A stretch of DNA of 64,000 nt. Origin: Zymoseptoria tritici IPO323 (Eukaryota > Ascomycota > Dothideomycetes > Mycosphaerellales > Mycosphaerellaceae). Shown here in pieces: positions 55,618 through 64,000 of the stretch. The position numbers and the translations under genes are program-made. Under the pieces are notes generated by a model. It did not search any database, was not told the origin of the DNA, and worked only from the letters and a program-made list of their open reading frames with translations. Where the stretch lies: contig NC_018214.1 in NCBI RefSeq assembly GCF_000219625.1, positions 2,356,001 through 2,420,000 of the forward strand, given 5' to 3'. How positions within the stretch are numbered: position 1 is the stretch's first letter; each line of letters begins with the position of its first letter.

Positions 55618-56886
55618 TCACTCCAACTCCAAATACACCAACGGCGTAACATACGTCGTCTCCACCCCCACCCCCCAAGCCTGCGTGAAACTCACGAAAA
55701 TCCCCTTTTCCGCCGCCACATCCCCACTCGGCAACAGACTCGTATGCGCCTGCAACGAATACGCGCCCACCAACCCATCGCCGCTCTCCCCTTTCCACAG
55801 CACATACGGCTCGATCCACGGCCCCTCGGGAGCCGGCGCGGTGGTGATGTAGAACTCCGCGCTGGGACAGTTGAGCGCTTGTCCGATCCAGATGTAGGAC
55901 GAGAAGGCGGTGGAGTAGTAGAATGTCCCTTGCCAGCCGGTTCCCGCGTTGGGGAGCGTGGCGGCGGGGTCGGAGAGGGAGGGGAGGGTGGTGGTCCAGC
56001 CGGTGGAGGGAGTGTAGTAGGTGTACGTGGAGCGGTCTTCGATGGAGGTGATGGGAGCGCGGGCGAGGAGCGTTCCGGAGGAGTCGGGGCGTTGGGCGTA
56101 GAGGTAGGCGTAGCCGTCGCGGACGACGTTGCCGTAGTCGCCGTAGCCGGGTTCGCCGGCGGCCCAGAAGGTGGGGTTGGCGATTGAGACTGTGGGGAGG
56201 GTGGTGGAGGGTTGGGAGGGGGAGTAGGTGGTTTTGTAGAGGGTGTAGGGTCGGAAGGGGTTGAGGAGGGTGAGTTGGTTGAGGTTGGACTGTGGGTCGT
56301 TTGGTTAGAGGTGGAGCGTGTGGTGGGAGGATGGCGCGGGGGTGCTTACTTGTGGTACCCATGAGTAGGCTACTGTGTTCTCTCCGTCGGGTGCGGCGAC
56401 CATTGGCGGTGAATTGGGCCAGACCGCCCAGCGTGTGCCATCCCAGCATTGACCGTGATTTTCATCGCAATCCCCGGGCATGTTGGGGAAGAATTCGTTG
56501 GCAGAGTCGGAACCATATATTGGAAGTATCATGTTGCCTCCTGTTGATCCCGGCCCGATCTCTGCATTCGCCTGTGCGACGAGTCCACCCTCGGAGGTCT
56601 CGCTCCAGCCAGCGGAGTTGCTGATGACGGGGAAGACGCTTGTACCCGCCGTTCGATCGTAGCGCATTGTATCTCGACATGTCCAGAATGCTCGATTTCC
56701 AATGCGTACGGATCCGCATGAATCTCGGTCCACGTCTGGATCTGTGGCGTTGGCCATGAGGTTGGCACTTTTCAGTTGTGGTGTTACTGCAGGTCTCGAT
56801 AGCGGTGTGGCATCTCTTCGTGATGATCCCGCGGGAGCTCCGAGAACATTGGTGGCCAAGCCGGCCAGGAGGATAGTAACGCGCAT
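55618..56886 (-). CDS. Secreted DUF4185-like protein (putative glycoside-binding/hydrolase-like)
   Basis: Start ATG at 56886 gives a clean signal peptide (MRVTILLAGLATNVLGAPA). Exon 1 56886-56350 (179 codons), intron 56349-56290 (GTAAGC...CCACAG, 60 nt), exon 2 56289-55618, total 402 residues. Motifs typical of the fungal DUF4185 group: GNRAFWTCRDTMRYDR, ANEFFPNMPGDCDENHGQCW, RWAVWPNSPPM, AYSWVP, then YKTTYSPSQP, PTFWAAGEPGYGDYGNVVRDG, YLYAQRPDSSG, YYSTAFSSYIWIGQ, EFYITTAPAPEGPW and final AYSLQAHTSLL. The repeated W/Y-rich blades suggest a beta-propeller. Extracellular; the reaction is not known. The upstream Met at 56970 would bury the signal peptide and is rejected. Confidence 0.75.
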
Positions 56887-59450
56887 CTTGGAGGACGAGA
56901 AGTGGATGTCCGGAAGTTGATTCGCAAGGACGATGATGTGATATAGCAGAGAAGAACCTTGTGGCAACAATCAACGTTGCGCGAATACAAGGGAATGTAT
57001 ATCAGCAGAAGAAATGCTGTAAGACCGAAAAGTGCATGGCAGGAAGTCGTCGCTATCCAACGGAAGATGGCTGATGGATGAGACATGTATAGAGAAAGGC
57101 ATCTGTTCATGTGCACTCCATGAACGTCCGCTTTACATGTCGTGCCATGAACCGAGGGATGTCTTTTCGATGATCCTTACCTGATACTCCGTAGAGCGAC
57201 TCACGCTATGATGAGCTGTGTTCTGTACTAAACCATCCGGTCGATGTATAAAGGTGGACGATCATGCTTCGAGTGGAGTGGCTGTCAAATCCGACCGTTG
57301 AGCTGGAGCTGGAGCTTGAGAAAAAGTCCCCGAGCCACGGCGGTCTGGTATTCCGCAGCGCCGGTAGGCATGTGCCTTTCGTGCCTGGAGGACCATGATC
57401 TGCTGCATTCAGAGATGAGAAAGTCATCAGTATCGGTGCAGTCCGCGTGAGAAGGAGAAGATGTGAAGTGGAAGGGGTTGATGTTGATGCTGTCAGTCTT
57501 GTACTCAATGGTGGCTGCCGGCAGTTGGCGATCCCAGACTTGAAGGAGGTGATCGTCCGGAGCTCATGGCGGGGTGCCGGAGATGCGAGATCTGCTCCTC
57601 GTACAGATCGTAGTCGTACAGTAGTGTGTAGGCCGCTTCTTCGGAAGCAAAGGGATAAAATGGCCTGCGAGGTCCTGGTATTCTGTGTCGCAGTCTTTGA
57701 CTGATGATTTACGTTCGCACCTTCCCCATTCAGCCTTGCTGGAACTCTTGATGACAGGCTTTGGTGCGGTGCCCTCATGTCGCGTCAAGCTGCAAAGCCT
57801 CGGCAGGTCAGAAGATAAGATACTCCCATGGCCGCTTCTTCCATGCCACTGCGAGTGGCTCTCTAGAAGTCGCCATGATGATGTTGATATGCCTTGCAGC
57901 ACTGCGACTTTCACACCATTGCCAAGGTGTGTTCTGGACTGGCTGTCAGCATATGCCAGGGGTCATCAGCCTCGCCTGCTGGCCGTTGAAAGACGTTTCG
58001 CCAGTCCAGCCATCGCTCCAGGGACCAGAAGGCAGAGGAGTGGTCGTCATGCTTGATCTGATGGCAGGACACTTTTGTTGCGGAGACGACGAGTTGAATA
58101 CCATCTACCTCTCATTGCTTCCGCTCGAACTGCACACTTCAAGCTGGGCAGGAGGCATTTTGCTCGATGAAAAGAAAAGCGATAACACGTGAAATGCGTC
58201 GTCAAGTAGTCCGGATTTTGATGTCCAATTCCCACGCTCTCATCGCACAAATTCAGCCCGGTCGGCTTGGACTGTGCATATCAAGTCGAGGGTTGATGGT
58301 GTGATGTGATGATCATTTGGTCTCGTTGGATGAAGTCCAAATGCGACTGTCCGACCCCTGGTCGCCCTGGACAGGACCGTGTTTTGGCTTCTTGAGCATG
58401 GCTGCATGGCTGGCAGGGGCCTCACGCGAAGGAGACCCTGGCCTTTCATGATCACAGCCTAGGTCACTGGAGCACAACAATCTCACGTGGTGAAAAGACC
58501 CTTTGTAGGGCCATCGTATTGCGAGTCGCGAACGAGCGGTCACAGATATCAGTTGCATATTTCTGTCTCAGATCGAAAATCGCACCTCTACAACCAGAGC
58601 GCAGCCTTGGGAGATGCAATCTTCAAATTCTATCGGCTGGAAGCGAGATTGATGCACCAGACCCTCATCGTGATCAGGGTTGTCTTTACTCTTGTGACCA
58701 CCAAACGTGCAGGCGAGAGTCCAGACTTTCGTGGTTGTGCCGCGTGCGTGAAACCTGTCTTGCACGCTTGCCGATCACAATTGGAAGGTTACCTCAAGGT
58801 AGCTCCCACGCCTTGAGAATTCCATGAGGACTGACGTTGCTCGATGTCTGCTATTGACCACATGAGGTGTCAGATATCAGCCGCGAGCAAGCAATCATGA
58901 ACTCTCGCCCCGCGGATGATTCAATGAATACATGTCTATTCAAGAAAAGGCGTGTTTCAAGGATGATGGATGATATAAGTCTAGACCATGACGACGCCGA
59001 GCCATGAGCAACGTCCTGTGGTCCGCTATTCTGGTGTCGCGCTGCACGCGTTGATTGGCCGTGGGATCCATGTCATGTCGGAGAATACAGCGAACAAAGT
59101 TGGCAGGGCAGCCAGGTGGAATGATACAACTCCAGATCTTCATCAATGGCCTGAATCGTACAACAAACCAGGTATACGCACAGTGAACGAGTACCGATCC
59201 GTCAGATCTGATCTTCGTCTGCATCTCGTTGTTCAATCGTCCATTCCCCTGCTGCGCACGGTGGAACGGTGACGAACCGAACCAGTTCTTCTCCAAGCCC
59301 AAGCCAGCTTGATACCTGCTCTCAATTAAACTTTGTGATCATCTCTCTCTCTCTCTCTTTTGGTCGTTTGCTCAAGAGTCGCTCCTTCCCTTCTCTCCTC
59401 TCACATCACACCCTCTTCTCGACGACCCCTCCCGGCCAACAGAACGAGCC
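56887..59450. other. Large intergenic stretch, no gene supported
   Basis: About 2.6 kb between two divergent genes. It should hold both promoters. Several frames of 60-190 codons occur (for example 57206-57778 minus), but they are Ser/Thr/Arg-rich chance frames without motifs. Composition is normal. A CT-rich run lies at about 59340-59361 and a pyrimidine-rich leader follows to the next ATG. Confidence 0.4.
59341..59450 (+). promoter_or_regulatory. CT-rich promoter/5' leader of the CSC1-like gene
   Basis: ATCTCTCTCTCTCTCTTTTGG followed by further C/T-rich sequence (CTTCCCTTCTCTCCTCTCACATCACACC) ends at AACAGAACGAGCCATG. Such pyrimidine tracts just before the start are common in strongly expressed fungal genes. 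The site is inferred from composition only. Confidence 0.45.
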
Positions 59451-62242
59451 ATGTCGGTGAGTCCTATCCTTACCCTGCACATCAAAGGATCGCTATCCCA
59501 GCGAGGATCTTCCATATATGCCTTGTTCAACACTGACCACTTCACTTCACCTCACAGAGCAACCAGGGCTCCAACCGCGATGGCGCCTCGTCGCTGTCCG
59601 GCCTCGTGTCGACCCTCATTCCTACCTTTCTCATCTCCATCGTCGTGGTCTGCGCCTTCCTGGTGCTCCGCAGCAGATTCGAGCGTGTCTACCACCCACG
59701 CAGTTTCTTGGGGACATTGTACCGCAACGAGCAGTCGCCATATCCCAAAAAGAGCATGTTTGGGTGGACGTCGGAGTACAAACAATTGACCGACGAGTTC
59801 GTGCTGAAGCACTCCTCCCTCGACAACTACCTCTGGCTACGATACTTCAAGGTCCTCATCATCATCGCCTTCGTCGGTTGCTTGATCACATGGCCGATTC
59901 TCTTTCCCATCAACGCCACCGGCGGTGGAGGACAGGCGGGATTGAACATCCTCTCCTTCAGCAATGTCGCCAAAGCACCGTACTTCTTCGCACACGCCGT
60001 CGTCGCCTGCTTGTTCCTGGGCTTCGTCATGTTCGTCATCACACGCGAGAGCATCTTCTACATCCACCTGCGACAGGCCTACCTCCTCTCCGCAAACATG
60101 TCGAGCCGCATCTCCTCCAAGACCGTCCTTTTCACCAATGTTCCCGAGGAATATCGCGACGAGAGCAAGCTGCGCAGTGTCTTTCAAGGCGTGCGTCAAG
60201 TCTGGCTCGGGTTGGAGGTGGAGGAGCTCGAGGACAGTGTCGATGACCGCGGCAAGGCTGCGAACAAGTTGGAGACATCCGAAATTAAGATGATTCAAAC
60301 GCACCTCAAGGGATTGATTAAGAAGGACAAAAAGGCGGCCAAGAAGGCGAAGAAGAACAAGGAGACCACCCCCGAAGAGACCACCACCGATGTGATGGAG
60401 ATCAACAAGAAGGATCGGCCGATGCACCGCCTTCCCAAGTTGAAGTTTCTCCCTATCGGCAAGAAGGTGGACAGCATCGACTGGTCTCGCGGAGAGCTTT
60501 CGCGCCTTGTTCCTGAGACAGCACGTCTTCAGAACGATGCCACTTCGGGCAAGTTCAACAAGGCAGCAGCCTGCTTCATCGAGTTCGAGTCCGTCACCGC
60601 CGCTCAGCGTTCCATGTCGCAGGCTCCCAAGGGTGTTCACGTCGCTGAGATGGCCGTTGCACCCGATCAAATCATCTGGAAGAACATCGGCAAGTCGAGT
60701 TCCAGCCGCAGAACGAAGAAGATCATTTTCACCGCCGTCGTCTGGTGGCTCTGTATCTTCTGGTCCATCCCCGTCGCGGTCATTGGAGCCATTTCCAACA
60801 TTCAGTCTCTCACTGAAAAGGTGCCTTTCCTCGGCTTCATCAACTCGATCCCGTCCGTCATTCTCGGCGTGATCACTGGCTTGCTTCCGGTCATCCTGCT
60901 TGCGGTATTGATGGCCTTGGTCCCGATCTTCTGCAACATTTTCGCCCGAACCTTTGAGGTCACCCAAGGAGCGGCCCAACTCAGAGTCCAGAACTGGTAC
61001 TTTGCCTTCCAGGTCATCCAGGTCTTCCTCATCACGACATTTGCCTCCGGTGCCGCGGCCGTGGCGCAGAAAATCATAAACGACCCATCCCAGGCGCCTG
61101 GCTTGTTGGCCAACAATCTTCCCAAGGCGAGCAACTTTTACATCAGCTACTTCATCCTGTTTGGCTTGCTTTCGGCGGCCCTGACACTGCTCAACATCGC
61201 TCCGTTGTTGATCCTCAACATCCTCAGCAAGATCTTGGACAAGACTCCTCGCAAGCTGTACAACCGCTACATTACCCTGAGCGGTCTTGGCTGGGGTTCT
61301 CTGTTTCCGAAGTTCACCAACTTGGGCGTCATCGCTTTGGCCTACTCTTGCATTGCGCCGCTCGTACTGGGCTTTGCCACAGTCGGCTTCACTCTGTTGT
61401 ACCTCGCCTTCCGCTACAGTGCTTTATTCACCCTCGGAACCACCATCGACACCAAGGGTGCCTGCTTCGCCCGAGCGCTCCGTCAATTGGTCGTCGGCAT
61501 CTATCTGTCCGAGATCTGTCTGATCGGTCTCTTCGGTATCAACACAGGAACAGACCTCATCTCGATCGGTCCGCTGGTCATCACCATCATCCTCCTCGTC
61601 CTTACCATCGTCTGGCAAGTCCTGCTCAAGCGCAAGATGAAGAAGCTCATGGAGGAGCTCGCCATGCGCGACGCACCTTCCAACCTGAACCTCGAGAAGG
61701 GCGAGAACGGAGTCGACGGCCACAACGGCCAGCAAACCCACCTTGGTAAGGACGGCTACGGCAACCCCGACACCACCGCGCCTCTCGACGGACAACAAGC
61801 TCACATCGGCAAAGACGGCTACGATCACTCCTCCCACGACACTGCCGTGCCTCAAATCACCCCGAACAACGCCCCGCCCAAACCCACCGGCATGGTCGGC
61901 CGCGTCAAAGCCTTCTTCATGCCGGGCAAGTACGCCACCTCCGACGCACTGTCGGCCTACGTCATCGGCGACCATCTCTCCACTCCCGTCCGACCTTACA
62001 CCAACACCGAGCGCCAAGAAGCCTACCTTCACCCGGCGGTCAGCGAGCCCGTGCCTGTCATCTGGTTGGCAAAGGACAAGCTGGGACTGTCGCAGAGGGC
62101 CGTGCAAGGAATCCATAAGGACGTCGGCGAGGGACTGGAGGCCACGGATGAGCAGGCCTGGTTCGATGAAAAGGCCAAGGTGTGCTGGGAGAACTCAGAC
62201 CCCACTGCAGCCCCGATTTACGAGCAGCGTGTCGAGTATTAG
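59451..62242 (+). CDS. CSC1/OSCA-type (DUF221, RSN1 family) cation channel
   Basis: Multi-pass membrane protein of the calcium-permeable, osmotically or mechanically gated CSC1/OSCA/TMEM63 family. Exon 1 is only ATG TCG (59451-59456), then intron 59457-59557 (GTGAGT...CACAG) and exon 2 59558-62242; 896 residues. N-terminal TM (LIPTFLISIVVVCAFLVL), YHPRSFLG, two more TMs (LIIIAFVGCLITWPILFPI; FVMFVITRESIFY), then a long cytosolic domain with TVLFTNVPEEYRDE (RRM-like PHM7 part), a Lys-rich loop (KKDKKAAKKAKKNKETT) and AACFIEFESV. The 7-TM RSN1 domain begins near residue 420 (VVWWLCIFWSIPVAVIGAI, VILGVITGLLPVILLAVLMA). The C-terminal extension has HIGKDGY-type repeats and YVIGDHLSTPVRPYTNTERQ. 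Likely plasma membrane. Confidence 0.93.
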
Positions 62243-62877
62243 AGTGAATCAAAAACGCTTTGGAAGTGGGAAGGTATGGAACGATGAAGGAGCAGCGTTT
62301 TTTACTTTTGGTCATGGTTTGCTGTTTTTAATGTTTTAGTGTTCTCGAACGATACTTGATACCACCACGGCAGTTTTAGAGAGAGAGAAATGCAATCAGT
62401 GCAAAGAGTTCCTTATCCTCTCCTTGTGCGCAACTCGGAACTTTTGGTGGCTGCATACCTCCGTCGTCCAGCTGGAGGAAAGAGCGCTGCACGCACCTAC
62501 CAGACTACTTGGCATGTCTGCTATCCTTTTAACCTGTCCGACTTTTTTTTGCGTGGCTTGCCATTTTGCGTGTAACGGCTACTTGTGCGCCTAAGCATCT
62601 TCTGCCATCTTACCGACACGGTCACCTGCACGGCTATTTTGCGTGTCTGGTGGGTTACTTGTATGACTGTTTGACATGTCTTGCAAACTTATCTGTACGG
62701 CTATTTCGCATGTCTGCTAACGTACCTGCACGGCTAATCGTACGACAGCAAGTACCGTGCCATGCGCAGTCATGGTAGAACACCCTTGGATTCCTGCTGT
62801 GGTCGGCCGGTCCATCCTAGGTATGTTTGCAGTTCTCTACCCCCTTGACTACATTGTCTTGGTAGTGTGCTTCTGCA
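62243..62877. repeat. Spacer with degenerate 70-80 bp repeat
   Basis: Between the CSC1-like stop and the convergent glycine-rich gene. From about 62555 to 62765 phrases such as ACCTGCACGGCTATTTTGCGTGTCTG, ATCTGTACGGCTATTTCGCATGTCTG and ACCTGCACGGCTAATCG recur, with related GCGTGGCTTGCC.TTTTGCGTGTAACGGCTACTTGTG at the left. The period is about 60-75 bp and copies are imperfect. No gene. Confidence 0.5.
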
Positions 62878-63792
62878 TCACTTCATGAACTTGCTGGCCA
62901 TGTTCAGCAATCCACCAATGCCCCCTCCAGATCCGCCGCCCATGCCGCCGCCCATGCCGCCACCACCTCCACCCATCTCAGACCTCATGAACATCTGCAA
63001 TGCCATCTTGCCCGCCGAGGCGATCGCATCCTGCTTGTTTGCGCCCTGGCTGACATTGCCCTGCGCCGCCTGCTGATCGAACAGCTTGGCTGCTTGTCCC
63101 ATGGCGATGCCGATGATCTTGTTCTGTCCTCCACCACCCTGCCCGCCGTGTCCACCACCACCGAACATCTTCAAAGCCTGCATGGCAGCAGCGCTGCCCA
63201 GATTGCCAGATGTAGCTTGGCCTCCTCCACCGCCGCCGTAGAAATTCTGGTGTTGTCGAACGGCATCTTCCTCGTCCAAAGGCTCGTTTTGCACTTGCTG
63301 GTGCTTGCCGGTGAGCATGCTCAGAGCAGTGCTGAACAGATCGGAGTCTCCAGAGTCACCGGCATGCTGTTGGGCTTCCTGCTGCGCGCCGGAGAAGTCA
63401 TCGGAAGCACCGCCGTACGCGCCTCCACCGCCGTATGAAGTGCCAGCTGACTGGCCATGGCCTTGACCATGACGTCCACCTTCTGAGTACGAGCCTTCGG
63501 GACGCTGGTGGTCCGACTGCTGACCGAATCCGCCCTCCTGGCGTCCTCCGTAAGAGTCTCCTCCACCGCCATAGTTGTCCGAGCGGCCTCCATCATATCC
63601 GCCTTCCTGGCGACCACCGCCGTATCCACCTTCTTGACGTCCACCTCCATAGCCGCCTTCCTGGCGTCCACCGTAGCTCTCTTGTTGGCGATCACCTTGT
63701 TGGTCATAGTCGTCATTGCGCCGTCCTCCACCAGAGCCGCCGGAATAGTAGTCACCAGAAGCGCCGCGGCGCTCGTCGTCGTTGTATGACAT
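62878..63792 (-). CDS. Glycine-rich beta-flanking-type protein (DUF7721-like)
   Basis: 304 residues, no intron. The N-terminal third is low-complexity with YGGGRQEGG-type repeats and DDERRGASGDYYSGG. A central conserved block SGDSDLFSTALSMLTGKH, then QVQNEPLDEEDAVRQHQNFYGGG, NLGSAAAMQALKMFGGG and NKIIGIAMGQAAKLFDQQ, followed by KQDAIASAGKMALQMFMRSE and a Gly/Met tail. This order matches fungal proteins annotated as beta-flanking protein. Function unknown; Q/G-rich sequence suggests stress-related or phase-separating behaviour, which is speculation. It is convergent with the channel gene. Confidence 0.75.
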   Translation of the reverse strand: MSYNDDERRGASGDYYSGGSGGGRRNDDYDQQGDRQQESYGGRQEGGYGGGRQEGGYGGGRQEGGYDGGRSDNYGGGGDSYGGRQEGGFGQQSDHQRPEGSYSEGGRHGQGHGQSAGTSYGGGGAYGGASDDFSGAQQEAQQHAGDSGDSDLFSTALSMLTGKHQQVQNEPLDEEDAVRQHQNFYGGGGGGQATSGNLGSAAAMQALKMFGGGGHGGQGGGGQNKIIGIAMGQAAKLFDQQAAQGNVSQGANKQDAIASAGKMALQMFMRSEMGGGGGGMGGGMGGGSGGGIGGLLNMASKFMK

Positions 63793-64000
63793 TGTGGGTG
63801 GAAGGGTGATGTGGTTGGTTTGGTCGATGGATGGTGTGTCGAGAGAATTGGCCGTTGTTCTTCAGTGATGATGATTCGAGAAGCTTGCTGCATTGAATGC
63901 CTGCGAGAAACACGTGTAGCTTCATTCACGGCTGCAGCATCATCATGCCCCACCAAGGTTACCGTCATCGGCATGGATAAATGCACCGCGGGGTCGAGAT
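63793..64000. promoter_or_regulatory. Upstream region of the glycine-rich protein gene
   Basis: Contains CCACAATG-side leader sequence and simple GATG repeats. No gene supported. Cut by the window edge. Confidence 0.35.

Noticed and set aside
55589..56449. 286-codon minus-strand frame rich in Pro/His/Arg
   Set aside because: Wrong frame over exon 2 of the DUF4185-like gene.
57206..57778. 190-codon minus-strand frame as a gene
   Set aside because: Ser/Thr/Arg-rich without motifs, signal peptide or splice support; likely chance.
59837..60979. 380-codon minus-strand open frame
   Set aside because: Antisense to the CSC1-like channel gene; it is open only because of codon bias of the real gene. 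The same holds for the minus-strand frame 61424-62116.

Overview
The window is nuclear DNA of a filamentous ascomycete (Pezizomycotina). Genes have short (about 50-120 nt) GT-AG introns, they are packed on both strands, and the families are typical of that group. Dothideomycetes is my best guess, but nothing in the sequence fixes the species. GC-rich gene blocks alternate with two repeat islands that have been hit hard by repeat-induced point mutation (RIP). In the islands CA and TG dinucleotides are almost absent, TA is in excess, and CG is abundant.

Layout. 1-4715: an RTA1-like membrane protein cut by the left edge, a small cysteine-rich secreted-type protein, a MITE-like inverted repeat and a dienelactone-hydrolase-family gene with introns. 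4716-10745: RIP island 1, a decayed element with a short palindromic motif returning about every 110 bp. 10746-20055: a double-psi-beta-barrel secreted protein, a long disordered protein, Cdc73 (Paf1 complex) and a long-chain acyl-CoA synthetase. 20065-46601: RIP island 2, which reads as one 26.5-kb terminal-inverted-repeat element with a 9-bp target duplication. It contains a decayed DUF6589-like transposase candidate and accessory ORFs. Three later insertions sit in it, each with its own target duplication: a 5'-truncated LINE (24743-25521), a Ty3/gypsy chromovirus with two 275-bp LTRs (25656-31925) and a near full-length LINE (38622-44215).

46611-64000: an Rkm5-like protein lysine methyltransferase, a divergent protein kinase, orotate phosphoribosyltransferase (ura5), a patch of decayed gene duplications, a secreted DUF4185-like protein, a CSC1/OSCA-type channel and a glycine-rich beta-flanking-like protein.

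The host genes are mostly unrelated housekeeping or surface/secreted functions, not a metabolic cluster. The main biology is in island 2. The large element landed between the promoters of the acyl-CoA synthetase and methyltransferase genes, and its nested structure gives a readable insertion order. Product names come from reading the proteins by eye. Exon borders come from splice consensus and frame, and no database search was possible.
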